A stretch of 20,868 bases of DNA, from positions 1-20,868 of the forward strand of contig JBJOKR010000072.1 in assembly GCA_046045995.1 (NCBI GenBank), written 5' to 3'. This stretch comes from Indioceanicola sp046045995 (lineage in GTDB: Bacteria; Pseudomonadota; Alphaproteobacteria; Azospirillales; Azospirillaceae). Under the pieces are notes generated by a model that was given only the letters and a program-made list of their open reading frames with translations, made no database searches and was not told the origin of the DNA. A program made the translations under genes and the position numbers. Each line of letters begins with the position of its first letter. The stretch's first letter is position 1. Positions 7,297 through 15,848 of this stretch are shown piece after piece.

Positions 7297-7533
7297 ATGG
7301 TGATGTCCAGGCGTACGCCTGATCTGCCGAAGGCCGGTGACTGGCTGGAGGAGGTGCGGCTGCCCAAGCGCCGCCTGCTGGTGCATGCGGTCCATCAGCG
7401 CACCGGCCACCCGGCCCATGTGGAGTTCCTGGTGGAGGGACGGCCCAGCGACCGCTTGTCCCTGGCGCTGGAGGTGGTGCTGAACGCCGAGCGCTTCCGG
7501 CGCCTGCCAACGGATGCCCAGACGGCCGCCTGA
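7297..7533 (+). CDS. Small protein of unknown function (paralogue 2)
   Basis: This 78-aa product starts MVMSRRTPDLP. The ATG at 7297 is chosen because AGGGAG lies 9 bases before it, and a second ATG at 7303 is possible. The core (GDWLEEVRLPKRRL..HAVH ... VEFLVEG.PSDRLSL ... ERFRRLP) is clearly related to the 69-aa protein at 6132-6341. There is no signal peptide, membrane span or recognised domain. The compact fold with a WLEE helix and a basic patch could bind nucleic acid or a partner protein, but nothing in the sequence proves it. A strong intrinsic terminator follows, so this is a monocistronic unit. The frame extends upstream without stops to 7108, but there is no supporting start there. 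Confidence 0.75.
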   Translation: MVMSRRTPDLPKAGDWLEEVRLPKRRLLVHAVHQRTGHPAHVEFLVEGRPSDRLSLALEVVLNAERFRRLPTDAQTAA

Positions 7534-7571
7534 CAGCACCGGCCCGATCGGACAGACGATCAGACAGACGG

Positions 7572-7605
7572 GGCGCCCGGTCCATGACGGCCGGGCGCCT
7601 TTTTA
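7572..7605 (+). terminator. Intrinsic terminator after the second small paralogue gene
   Basis: A perfect 9-bp GC stem (GGCGCCCGG / CCGGGCGCC) with a 10-base loop is followed directly by TTTTTATT. It sits 38 bp after the stop codon. Two 12-bp tandem units (7546-7569, one mismatch) lie immediately before it. On the other strand the hairpin lacks a T-tract. Confidence 0.9.
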
Positions 7606-7727
7606 TTAGATTCATCGGATTTGGGCGTTACCTGCCGTTGCCGACGATCATTGCCCAACCCGAGTGCCGGGGGTGATGGGCGCGGGGCAACAAGCTGGGC
7701 GCGGAAGAGAAACGCCGACCCTTCCCC

Positions 7728-8255
7728 CTACCTCCCGAACCAGGCGGCACAGGCCCGGGCCGCGGCGGTGAAGTCGCCATGCACCTCCGGCCGGGCCGGG
7801 TCGATCAGCATCAGGTTCACGGGCAGGCCGAATTCCTCCACCTCCATGCCGTCGGCATCCCGCCAGATGTCGCCCGCCAGGGTCACGGGCTGGCGGCGGC
7901 GGGTGCGGTCCAGCAAGGTTCCGGCTTCCGCCGACCACAGGAAAACCGGCTTGCCCAGGGCCACGGCGGCCCCGATCTCGAAAGCCGTTCCGTCATCGGC
8001 GCCGGGGCCGCGGAAGGGGGTCACATTGGCGATCACCCCATCGGCCAGCCGCACCAGATCCAGGTTGGCGGCCCGGATGCGGGCGGCGAAGGTGGCTGGT
8101 CCCTCCGCCAGCCCCCGCACCAGCTGGCTGTCCTGGGGAAACATGCCGTCCAGGCCCAGCCCGGCGCAGATCTGCTTCATGGACACGGCGGCGGCGGCGG
8201 GATCTGGCAGGAACACCTCCGGCCCGGCCAGATAGATGCGGGGCGCCGGGGTCAT
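7728..8255 (-). CDS. Nucleoside 2-deoxyribosyltransferase family protein
   Basis: This 175-aa cytosolic enzyme begins RIYLAGPEVF, the family's N-terminal strand-loop. The block DDGTAFEIGAA carries the expected nucleophilic Glu with its Asp partner, and GLPVNLML holds the conserved Asn. Family members exchange or hydrolyse the base of 2'-deoxynucleosides through a deoxyribosyl-enzyme intermediate. The ATG at 8255 overlaps the stop of the CpdB-type gene by 4 bp (ATGA), so the two are translationally coupled. A salvage role downstream of nucleotide dephosphorylation is a sensible inference. True transferase versus hydrolase (MTH1-like nucleotide hydrolase) activity cannot be separated from sequence alone. 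Confidence 0.9.
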   Translation of the reverse strand: MTPAPRIYLAGPEVFLPDPAAAAVSMKQICAGLGLDGMFPQDSQLVRGLAEGPATFAARIRAANLDLVRLADGVIANVTPFRGPGADDGTAFEIGAAVALGKPVFLWSAEAGTLLDRTRRRQPVTLAGDIWRDADGMEVEEFGLPVNLMLIDPARPEVHGDFTAAARACAAWFGR

Positions 8256-10267
8256 GGCGCGGATCCGGTCAGGTCGACCTGGAACAGGGAGAAGCCATCC
8301 TCCCCCGGGCCGATATGGGTCAGGCCGGGCTGGCTGCCCAGCAGGGGAAGGGCGGCCGGGCTGGTGTCATAGGTGATCGTCACCGGCCCCGTGGCCCCGG
8401 CCGGGACGGGCGCGATGCGGAAGGTGCCGTCGGTCGACGGTTCCACCACGCCCTTGGCCCGGATGTAATCGACGATGGCCTGCTGCACCGTGTCCGGCGA
8501 CTGGTAAATCACCGTCGATCCATCCAACCCGGGGAAGGCCCCGCCGCCATTGGCGCGGTAGTTGTTGGTGACGACGATGAAGTCCTGGTCATCGCGGATC
8601 GGCTGGCCCTGGAAGCGCATGTCGACGATCCGCCGCGCATCCGGGTTCTCCAGCCCGTCCCGCCCGTAGCGGTAGGGCTGGGTCACGTCGATGGCGTAGG
8701 TGACCCCGTCGATGACGTCGAAATTGTAGGAGGGTACGCGCCGGTTCACCAGCGGCTGCGCCTCCGCCCGTGTCGGGTCGATCACCGACAGGGCGCGGGA
8801 GGCCGCTTCCAGCCATTCGCGCACCTGCGCCCCGTTCAGCCGAACCGCCGCCAACTGGTTCGGGTAGACATACAGATCGGCCACGTTGCGGATCGCGATC
8901 TCCCCCGTGGGGATGTCAGTATAATACCCGACCCCTGGGCGCCCGCCGGATTTAAACGGGGCCGCGGCCGACAGGATGGGAAGTCCGGCATGGGGCGTGC
9001 CCACCAGGGCCTTTTCGATATAGGCGCGCTGCGCTTCCGCCACCAGTTCCACCGCCGGGCTGTCGCCGATGAAGGCGAAGAAGCTGTGGATCGGCCCGGT
9101 GGTGCGGCCGACCGGGCGGCGCACATAGGCCAGGGTGCCGCGATGCGCCTCCTCCAGCAGGGCGGTCAGCTCCCCGTCCGGCTCCACCATCGGGACCATC
9201 CGGTTGTCCTGGCGCTGCTGGATCGCCTGCACCGCCGACCGGCCGGCGGCGACGCGCCAGCCCTGGGGTGTCTTCTCCAGGTCCAGGGTGATCACGCCCA
9301 GATGGCTGCCGAACTGGCCGGCCATCACCAGGGGCACGCCGTTGATGGTGCCGGCGGTCAGATCGGCGCCGGGAAACCCGTCGAACTCAGCACTGGGGAA
9401 GACACGATGGCTGTGCCCTGTGACCACGGCATCGATGCCCGGCACCGCCGTCAGATAAGCGCTGGCCTGTTCCTCCCCCCCCTGCCGCAGGGTGGGGGAG
9501 ATGCCAGCATGGGACAGGGCGATGACCACATCGGCCCCCGCCGCCCGCATCGCCGGAACCAGGGATGCTGCCGTATCCACGATGTCCCGGGTGGTGACGC
9601 GGCCGTCCAGCTTGTCCCGGTCCCACACCATGATCTGCGGGGTCAGCACGCCCAGGATGCCGATGCGAAGGCGATGGCGGTCTCCGTCGGCATCCACCAC
9701 CTCCCGCTCCAGGATGGTATAGGCCGGGTACAGGGTCTTGTCGTTGGCGGGGTCCTGGTCCCCGTCCACGACGAAGACATTGCCCGCCAGGACCGGGAAC
9801 CGGGCCGATGCATAGGTCTGGCGCAGGATGTCCAGACCGTAATTGAACTCATGATTGCCCAGGACGGCGGCGTCATAGCCCAGCAGGTTCATAGCCGCCA
9901 CGGCCGGATGGGGCCGGTCGGGGGTGATGCCCCGCTCCCGCGCCACCCAATCGCCCATGGGTGTCCCCTGGATGGTGTCCCCGTTGTCCAGCAGCAGGGT
10001 ATTGGGATTGGCCGCCCGGGCCGCCCGGATCAGCGGTGCCACCCGGTTCAGGCCGACGGCTGGATCCGGACGGTCCTCATAGTAATCGTAATCCTTCAGG
10101 TTCATGTGCAGGTCCGTGGTGGACAGAACCTGAAGGCTGACCCGGTCCTGGGCCCACGCCGGGGCGGCCCCGCAGAGGATGCCCATTGACAGAAGGACGG
10201 CGGTGACCAGGGCGGTGACCGGGGCGGGGGACAGGCTGGGCAGGGGGGAACCGAATCGGGCGGGCAC
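8252..10267 (-). CDS. cpdB: Periplasmic 2',3'-cyclic-nucleotide 2'-phosphodiesterase/3'-nucleotidase
   Basis: This is a 671-aa protein. The start chosen is GTG 10267, with CAGGAG 9 bases before it. This gives a signal peptide of ~39 aa ending AWA-QD; a longer upstream frame lacks support. The metallophosphatase domain shows STTDLH (D52, H54), DNGD (D97), GNHE (138-140), ALSHAG and VTGHSH. The C-terminal 5'-nucleotidase domain has AAPFKSGG, the NGAQVREWLE block and the CpdB-typical YNFDVIDGVTYAIDVTQ and TNNYRANGG. It hydrolyses 2',3'-cyclic nucleotides and 3'-nucleotides to nucleosides in the periplasm. It overlaps the deoxyribosyltransferase gene by 4 bp. E. coli CpdB is of similar length (~647 aa). 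No convincing PhoB box was found in its upstream region. Confidence 0.93.
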   Translation of the reverse strand: MPARFGSPLPSLSPAPVTALVTAVLLSMGILCGAAPAWAQDRVSLQVLSTTDLHMNLKDYDYYEDRPDPAVGLNRVAPLIRAARAANPNTLLLDNGDTIQGTPMGDWVARERGITPDRPHPAVAAMNLLGYDAAVLGNHEFNYGLDILRQTYASARFPVLAGNVFVVDGDQDPANDKTLYPAYTILEREVVDADGDRHRLRIGILGVLTPQIMVWDRDKLDGRVTTRDIVDTAASLVPAMRAAGADVVIALSHAGISPTLRQGGEEQASAYLTAVPGIDAVVTGHSHRVFPSAEFDGFPGADLTAGTINGVPLVMAGQFGSHLGVITLDLEKTPQGWRVAAGRSAVQAIQQRQDNRMVPMVEPDGELTALLEEAHRGTLAYVRRPVGRTTGPIHSFFAFIGDSPAVELVAEAQRAYIEKALVGTPHAGLPILSAAAPFKSGGRPGVGYYTDIPTGEIAIRNVADLYVYPNQLAAVRLNGAQVREWLEAASRALSVIDPTRAEAQPLVNRRVPSYNFDVIDGVTYAIDVTQPYRYGRDGLENPDARRIVDMRFQGQPIRDDQDFIVVTNNYRANGGGAFPGLDGSTVIYQSPDTVQQAIVDYIRAKGVVEPSTDGTFRIAPVPAGATGPVTITYDTSPAALPLLGSQPGLTHIGPGEDGFSLFQVDLTGSAP

Positions 10268-10498
10268 GGGCGTAAGCTCCTGGATCGGCGGTGATGGTTC
10301 CGCAGATACCCCGCCCGGCCCGTCCCCGCAACTGCATAACCCCAGGGCGGGGCGGGATATGACACTCCGCCCCTGGGGGCGGGGGAGTGGACGGTTCGAT
10401 GACCGGATGAAGAATGGATCGAATGAAGAATTGGGATACGGGTTGCGCAATCGGTCAGGGTGTGGTCATGGCGCTTGTCAGTGCTGTCGGCCATACGC

Positions 10499-10879
10499 AT
10501 GCTGTCCCGTATGCAGGCCCCGCCGTCCCCTCCCGCGCCCCCGGGCGCCAACCCCATCGACCGTCGGCTCCACGACCGCCGGCCGGCGCCTCCGCTGTAT
10601 CTGCTGGCGAACGGGGCGCCGTCGCGGCTGGTGGACTGGTCCCTGGTGGGGCTGGGCGTGCGGCTGGAAAGCTGGGATATCGTCGTCACCCAGGACATGC
10701 CGGTCCTCCTGGATGTTCTGCGGCGGGACGGGCGTACCTGGGCCCGGCTGACCGGGACCGCCCGCTGGATCGAACCCACCGACCGGTTCCTGGGTGTTGC
10801 CCTGGATGACGGGGAGGAGGCAACGGCCGTGCTGATGGAGCTGCTGATGCAGCGGCTGACGCAGGTCACGCTGCCGTAA
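10499..10879 (+). CDS. PilZ-like domain protein (putative c-di-GMP receptor)
   Basis: This encodes about 126 aa. It contains DRRLHDRRPAPPLY (an RxxxR-type motif) followed by VDWSLVGLGVRLES, which fits the PilZ (D/N)xSxxG motif, and a later FLGVALDD strand typical of the PilZ barrel end. A lone PilZ domain of this size usually acts as a c-di-GMP-responsive adaptor. The EAL phosphodiesterase at the window's left edge is a possible but unlinked partner. The start is uncertain: ATG 10499, ATG 10511 and GTG 10460 are in frame and none has a good ribosome-binding site. It is divergent from cpdB and converges, with a 22-bp gap, on the ABC permease gene. Confidence 0.65.
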   Translation: MLSRMQAPPSPPAPPGANPIDRRLHDRRPAPPLYLLANGAPSRLVDWSLVGLGVRLESWDIVVTQDMPVLLDVLRRDGRTWARLTGTARWIEPTDRFLGVALDDGEEATAVLMELLMQRLTQVTLP

Positions 10880-10901
10880 CGATCCTCAAGATCGCCGGGG
10901 A

Positions 10902-11870
10902 TCAGCGGTCCTTCACATAGGGCTGGCCGATGGCCTTTGGCGGCACGGCCTTACCGACGAACCCGGCCAGCAGCAGCACGGTCAGGACATAGGGCAGCGC
11001 CTCGATCAACTGCACCGGCACTTCCCCGATTCCCGGCAGCGGCACGCCCTGAAGCCGGGTCTGCAAGGCGTCGGCGAAGGCGAACAGAAGGCAGGCGAAC
11101 AGGGTCGGCACCGGCCGCCACTTGCCCAGGATCAGGGCAGCCAGCGCCAGGAAGCCCTTGCCCGCCGTCATATTCTCCTGGAACCCGGCGCCCTGGGCCG
11201 TGGACAGGTAGGCCCCGGCGACGCCACACAGCAGACCGGCGATCAGCACCGCGCGGTAGCGCAGGGCCGGAACGCTGATTCCCGCCGTGTCCACTGCCGC
11301 CGGATTCTCCCCCACCGCGCGCAGGCGCAGGCCGAACCGGGTGCGGTAGGCGATCCAGGCGGTGACCGGCACGGCTGCCAGGGCCAGATAGACCAGGATA
11401 TTGTGACCACTCAGCAGATCCGCATAGATCGGGCCCAATACGGGGACTCCGGCAAGGGTCGCCGCCAGCGGCAGGTCGATGGCGGCGAAGCGGGCGGCCC
11501 CGTCCAGGTTGGGCGTGCGCCCGCCCAGGCCGAACCAGGCGGCGGCCAGCACAGCGGTCAGTCCGGCGGCGATGATGTTGATGGCGAAGCCGGACACCAC
11601 CTGGTTGCCCTTCTGGCTGATGCAGGCGAAGCCATGCACCACCGCCAGGGAAAGGGAGGCGCCGATGGCCGCCAGCAGGCCGATCCAGGCCGATCCGGTC
11701 ACGGCGGCGGCCGCGGCGGCGGCGAAGGCACCGGCCAGCATCTTGCCTTCCAGCCCGATATCGATCACGCCCGCCCGTTCGGAATACAGCCCGGCCAGGG
11801 CGGCCAGGATCAAGGGCGCCGCAAGGCGCAGGGTGCTGTCCAGCAGGGAAAGGACCAGGGCGAAATCCAT
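10902..11870 (-). CDS. Nucleoside-type ABC transporter permease (second permease)
   Basis: This 322-aa multi-span inner-membrane protein is of the branched-chain amino acid/BMP-type permease family (BPD_transp_2). Typical blocks are LYSERAGVIDIGLEGKML near the N-terminus and the cytoplasmic coupling segment FGLRLRAVGENPAAVDTAGI, then KGFLALAALILGKWRPV. It corresponds to NupC/YufQ-like subunits that pair with BMP binding proteins. It is the last gene of the four-gene operon, 4 bp after the preceding permease stop. Confidence 0.93.
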   Translation of the reverse strand: MDFALVLSLLDSTLRLAAPLILAALAGLYSERAGVIDIGLEGKMLAGAFAAAAAAAVTGSAWIGLLAAIGASLSLAVVHGFACISQKGNQVVSGFAINIIAAGLTAVLAAAWFGLGGRTPNLDGAARFAAIDLPLAATLAGVPVLGPIYADLLSGHNILVYLALAAVPVTAWIAYRTRFGLRLRAVGENPAAVDTAGISVPALRYRAVLIAGLLCGVAGAYLSTAQGAGFQENMTAGKGFLALAALILGKWRPVPTLFACLLFAFADALQTRLQGVPLPGIGEVPVQLIEALPYVLTVLLLAGFVGKAVPPKAIGQPYVKDR

Positions 11871-11874
11871 GGGC

Positions 11875-13005
11875 TTACGCCTCCCCCCGCCGGGTCCGCC
11901 CGACGGGGCGGATCAGCTGGGCAAGCGCCGGCCGGAACATGTGCTCCAGTGCGCCAGCGAACAGGATGACGACACCCTGGATGACGATGACCAGCTTCGG
12001 GCTGATGCTCGGATACTCGAACGCCAGTTCCGCCCCGCCCTGGTACAGCGCCCCGAACAGGATCGCAGCCGGAATGATCCCCGCCGGATGCGCCCGGCCC
12101 ATCAGGGCCACGGCGATGCCGGTGAAGCCCAGGCCAGCCGTCATGTTCAGCATCAGCCGGTGCTGCACGCCCTGCACCTCATTGATGCCGAACAGCCCGG
12201 CCAGCGCCCCGGACAGCAGCATGGCGACGACAATCACCTTGCGCGGGTCGATACCGGCATAGCGGGCCGCATCCTCATTCGCGCCGACGGCGCGCAGGCT
12301 GAACCCGGCCCGCGTCTGCCAGATGAAGACCCAGACCAGGGCACAGGCCAGCAGCGCCACCAGGAAGGACAGGTTCAGCGGCGTTTCCTCCACCGCGATC
12401 CCGATCCCGGCCAGCATGTCATCCATCTGTGGCAGGAAGACGCTTGCGTCGAATTCCCGGCTCTGCGGGCTCATCTGCCCCGGCTCGATCAGCACATTCA
12501 CCAGCAGGTACACCATCAGCGCGGACGCGATGAAGTTGAACATGATGGTGGTGATGACGATGTGGCTGCCGCGATAGGCCTGAAGCACCCCGGGCAGGAA
12601 GGCCCACAGCGCGCCAAAACCCATGCCGGCCAGCATCGTCACCGGCAGGGCCAGGTACCAGGGCCAGCCGCCCAGCCACAGGCAGGCCAGGCCCACGCCC
12701 AACGCCCCGATATAGGCCTGACCCTCACCGCCGATGTTGAACAGCCCGGCATGGAAGGCGACGGCGACGCACAAGCCGGTGAAGATCAATCCGGTTGCGT
12801 AATAAAGCGTGTAACCGATGCCGTAGCTGCTGCCGAAGGCGCCCTTCAGCATCACGCTCAGGGCGGCCAGCGGGTCCTCCCCGATGGCCAGGATCACCAG
12901 GGCGGAAACCAGAAGCGCCACCGCCACGTTCAGCACGGGCAGCAACAGGGTGGTGGCCCAGGCGGGCAGGTCGCCCGCGGTACCGGCGGCGGTCGTTGTG
13001 CTCAT
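11875..13005 (-). CDS. Nucleoside-type ABC transporter permease (first permease)
   Basis: This 376-aa polytopic permease is of the YufP/NupB type. It has LFNIGGEGQAYIGALGVG (conserved N-IGGEGQ loop), SHIVITTIMFNFIASAL, and the coupling helix region FSLRAVGANEDAARYAGI. The ATG shares its A with the last base of the ATPase stop (TGATG, 13007-13003), so translation is coupled. With the other permease it would form the heterodimeric membrane channel. Confidence 0.93.
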   Translation of the reverse strand: MSTTTAAGTAGDLPAWATTLLLPVLNVAVALLVSALVILAIGEDPLAALSVMLKGAFGSSYGIGYTLYYATGLIFTGLCVAVAFHAGLFNIGGEGQAYIGALGVGLACLWLGGWPWYLALPVTMLAGMGFGALWAFLPGVLQAYRGSHIVITTIMFNFIASALMVYLLVNVLIEPGQMSPQSREFDASVFLPQMDDMLAGIGIAVEETPLNLSFLVALLACALVWVFIWQTRAGFSLRAVGANEDAARYAGIDPRKVIVVAMLLSGALAGLFGINEVQGVQHRLMLNMTAGLGFTGIAVALMGRAHPAGIIPAAILFGALYQGGAELAFEYPSISPKLVIVIQGVVILFAGALEHMFRPALAQLIRPVGRTRRGEA

Positions 13006-14630
13006 CAGGCCGCCTCCTCCCCGATACCGGCCATCATCCGGCCGATGCGCCCTTCCGTCGCCTCTGCCCGGGGCAACTCACCGACGATCCGCCCGGCGCA
13101 CATGACCAGGATGCGGTCGCTCAACGCCAGGATCTCCTCCAGCTCGGAGGAGACGACAAGGATCGCCTTGCCCTTGTCGCGCAGGGCCACCAGCTCCCGG
13201 TGGATGAAGGCGATGGCGCCGATATCCACGCCGCGGGTCGGCTGGCCCACCAACAGGATGTCCGGATCCTTCGTGATTTCCCGCGCCATCACCAGCTTCT
13301 GCTGGTTGCCGCCGGAAAAAAGCGAACTGCGCAGCCGCGGATCGGGCGGTCGCACATCGAACCGTTCCATCAGCATGCGCGTCCGCGCCGCTACCCGGCG
13401 CCAGGACAGAAGCGGCCCGTCGCCCAGCTCCGCATCCTCATGAAAGCCCAGGATGGCGCTTTCCTGCGCGGGGAAGGGCTTGATGACGGCCAGCTTCAGC
13501 CGATCCTCCGGCACATGGCCAATGCCCAGTGCCCTTGCATCCTTCGGGGTGAAGGCGCCACCGGCGGGGATGGTCCGGTCCTTCACGGTGAAGCTGCCGC
13601 CGGTCGCCGCCTGCATTCCGGCCAGCACGGCCAGCAGCTCCGACTGGCCGTTGCCGGCCACCCCGGCCACACCCAGAATCTCACCGGCGCGCAAGGTGAA
13701 CCCGGCATCGGCCAGACGGGCGATGCCCTGACCGTCCACGACGGTCAGGCCCTGGGCCGACAGAAGCACCGGACCGGGGCTGGCCGGGCCCTTCACGATC
13801 TCCAGCTCCGCCTTGCGGCCAACCATGGCATCGGCCAGGGCCTGCTCATCCGTCTCCGCCGTGCGGAAATCGGCTACGACCCGGCCCTGGCGCAGCACCG
13901 ACACGGCATCGGTGATGGCCATGATTTCCTTCAGCTTGTGGGTGATGATCAGGATCGTCCGCCCCTCTTCCCGCAGGCGGGCGAGGATGCGGAACAACTG
14001 CTCCACCTCCGGCGGGGAGAGCACGGCCGTCGGCTCATCCAGGATCAGTACATCGGCCCCGCGGAACAGCGCCTTCAGGATCTCGACCCGCTGTTGCAGA
14101 CCGACCGGCAGGTCGGCCACGCGGGCGTCCAGCGGCACCTCCAGCCCGAAGCTGCGCTCGATCTCCTCCACCTTGGTGCGGGCGGCGGCCATGGACGGGG
14201 CCAGGATCGGGCCCTGTTCGGCCCCCAGCAGCAGGTTTTCCAGGACGGTGAAGGTCTCCACCAGCATGAAATGCTGATGGACCATGCCGATGCCCAGGCG
14301 AATCGCGTCCTGCGGGCCCTTGATGCGCACCGGCACGCCGCCCACCCGGATCTCCCCTTCATCGGCGTGGTAGAAGCCGTAGAGAATGCTCATCAGGGTG
14401 GATTTGCCGGCCCCGTTCTCCCCCACCAGCCCGTGGATCGTGCCGCGGGCGATGCGCAGGTGGACATCCCGATTCGCGTGGACGGCACCGAATCGCTTAT
14501 CGATCCCAACCAGCTCCACCGCCCAGTCGGGCGGCTGTGCCGCGGAATTCCCGGTCTGTGGCTGGGGGGGAACGGGGGTGTCGGTCGCCAAGGGATCAGG
14601 TTCCGGCCGGCACATGCTTGGGGGGATCAC
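13005..14630 (-). CDS. ABC transporter ATP-binding protein, two NBDs (nucleoside uptake type)
   Basis: This 541-aa double ATPase energises the BMP importer. NBD1 has Walker A GENGAGKST (residues ~70-78), the Q-loop region GMVHQHFMLVE, a signature-like LPVGLQQRVEIL, and Walker B VLILDEP. NBD2 has a degenerate Walker A (GVAGNGQSEL, ~320-330), an intact signature FSGGNQQKLV (~440) and Walker B LLVGQP with Gln for Glu, the usual asymmetry of this family. The start is GTG 14630; ATG 14615 is an alternative, and neither has a clear ribosome-binding site. The first ~35 residues are Pro-rich and may be non-conserved. The gene lies 93 bp after the binding-protein gene and overlaps the next gene by one base. 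Confidence 0.94.
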   Translation of the reverse strand: MIPPSMCRPEPDPLATDTPVPPQPQTGNSAAQPPDWAVELVGIDKRFGAVHANRDVHLRIARGTIHGLVGENGAGKSTLMSILYGFYHADEGEIRVGGVPVRIKGPQDAIRLGIGMVHQHFMLVETFTVLENLLLGAEQGPILAPSMAAARTKVEEIERSFGLEVPLDARVADLPVGLQQRVEILKALFRGADVLILDEPTAVLSPPEVEQLFRILARLREEGRTILIITHKLKEIMAITDAVSVLRQGRVVADFRTAETDEQALADAMVGRKAELEIVKGPASPGPVLLSAQGLTVVDGQGIARLADAGFTLRAGEILGVAGVAGNGQSELLAVLAGMQAATGGSFTVKDRTIPAGGAFTPKDARALGIGHVPEDRLKLAVIKPFPAQESAILGFHEDAELGDGPLLSWRRVAARTRMLMERFDVRPPDPRLRSSLFSGGNQQKLVMAREITKDPDILLVGQPTRGVDIGAIAFIHRELVALRDKGKAILVVSSELEEILALSDRILVMCAGRIVGELPRAEATEGRIGRMMAGIGEEAA

Positions 14631-14723
14631 CGTAACCGCCCGGCTGCGCGACCGGGGCGGAAACCGTGTTAGCTGTACCGTGTTGGGCGCGGATTTCCAG
14701 GCTTTTCTTGAGCCAGCCCCTCC

Positions 14724-15737
14724 TTAGAAGGCGCAACCCGCCGCGTCGTCGTAGTTGGCGACGGTGCGGGTCCCGGTGCGGATCTCCTCCGCGGCGGCGC
14801 CGACCTTGGCCTTCATCTCCTCCGTGATCAGGGCCTGGTTATGTTCATCCAGAGCCCAGGCCACACCGTCATCCTTCAGGCCCAGCACCCGCACGCCCGG
14901 CGTCCAGGTCCCGTCCATGGCGCCCTTGAAGGCGTTGTAGGCGGCCACGTCCACGCGCTTGACCATGCTGGTCAGGACACTGCCCGGGAACAGGTGGTTC
15001 TGGTTCGAATCCACCCCGATCGACAGCCTTCCCGCATCCTTCACGGCCTGAAGCGCACCCATGCCGGTCTGGCCGGCGGCGGCGAAGATCACGTCCGCCC
15101 CGCGGTCGAACTGGCTGCGGGCCAACTCCGCCCCCCGGGTCGGGTCGGACCAGGCGGCGGGGGTGGTCCCGGCCATGTTGACCAGCACCGTGGCGGCGGG
15201 GTTCACGGCCTTCACCCCCTGCTCATACCCGCAGGCGAAGCGGCGGATCAGGGGGATGTCCATCCCGCCGACGAATCCCACCGTCCCGCTCTTGCTTGCC
15301 AGGGCGGCCAGCATGCCGACCAGATAGCTGCCCTCATGCTCGGCGAAGCTGATCGACTGCACATTGGGCAGGTCCACCGCCCCGTCGATCACGGTGAACT
15401 TCACTTGCGGGAATTCCTTCGCCACCTTTTCCACCGCGGGCGCCATGGAGAAGCCGACGGCGACGACGATGTCGGTCTTCCGCTGGGCCAGACGGCGCAG
15501 GAACTGCTCCCGCTGGGCCTCGTTCGTCACCTCGAAGAAGCGGTAATCGATGCCCGTCTCCGCCTTGAAGCGCTCGGCCCCTGTATTCGCCCCCTCATTG
15601 AAGGACTTGTCGAACCGCCCCCCCATGTCGAACACGATGGCCGGCGAAAAATCGGCGGCCAGGGCGGCAACCGGGGCGACAGCCGCAAGCATCAGGCCGA
15701 TCAGGCCGCAGGTCAGGGAACGGAGGCTCTGCATCAT
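14724..15737 (-). CDS. BMP-family ABC transporter substrate-binding protein
   Basis: This 337-aa periplasmic protein has a Sec signal peptide (residues ~1-28, ending ALAA-DF). There is no lipobox, so it is soluble rather than a lipoprotein. The mature N-terminus VFDMGGRFDKSFNEGA is the BMP/PnrA hallmark. Further family blocks are VVAVGFSMAPAVEKVA, FAEHEGSYLVGMLAA, GFVGGMDIPLIRRF and IGVDSNQN. BMP proteins bind purine or pyrimidine nucleosides, and some bind other small solutes, so the nucleoside substrate is family inference strengthened by the nearby nucleotidase and deoxyribosyltransferase. It is the first gene of the importer operon, divergent from phoX. Confidence 0.93.
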   Translation of the reverse strand: MMQSLRSLTCGLIGLMLAAVAPVAALAADFSPAIVFDMGGRFDKSFNEGANTGAERFKAETGIDYRFFEVTNEAQREQFLRRLAQRKTDIVVAVGFSMAPAVEKVAKEFPQVKFTVIDGAVDLPNVQSISFAEHEGSYLVGMLAALASKSGTVGFVGGMDIPLIRRFACGYEQGVKAVNPAATVLVNMAGTTPAAWSDPTRGAELARSQFDRGADVIFAAAGQTGMGALQAVKDAGRLSIGVDSNQNHLFPGSVLTSMVKRVDVAAYNAFKGAMDGTWTPGVRVLGLKDDGVAWALDEHNQALITEEMKAKVGAAAEEIRTGTRTVANYDDAAGCAF

Positions 15738-15848
15738 GGGGAAGGGGATCCGGGGCTGGTCTGGGGCTGTCCGGGACAGACGGCACGGCCAGACTGGCGG
15801 GGCAATGTGGCGGAAAGCCGGACAGGAACGGGCGCCGGCAGCGGAGGT

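Noticed and set aside
7546..7569. Two tandem 12-bp units before the terminator as a repeat array
   Set aside because: Only two copies with one mismatch, too little to call a repeat family or CRISPR-like array.
8315..10189. 624-codon frame on the plus strand across cpdB
   Set aside because: Shadow of cpdB. The translated product has no recognisable domain and unnatural His/Gln/Gly/Arg composition.
10478..10500. Possible Pho box between cpdB and the PilZ-like gene (TTGTCAG and CTGTCGG)
   Set aside because: The two half-sites are 9 bp apart instead of 11 and lack the AT-rich spacer.
10880..10894. CGATC-CTCAA-GATCG hairpin between the convergent PilZ-like and permease genes
   Set aside because: A 5-bp stem without a T-tract is not enough for a terminator.
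11479..14672. Two long plus-strand frames across the ABC transporter genes
   Set aside because: Antisense shadows of the permease and ATPase genes, which carry all diagnostic motifs.
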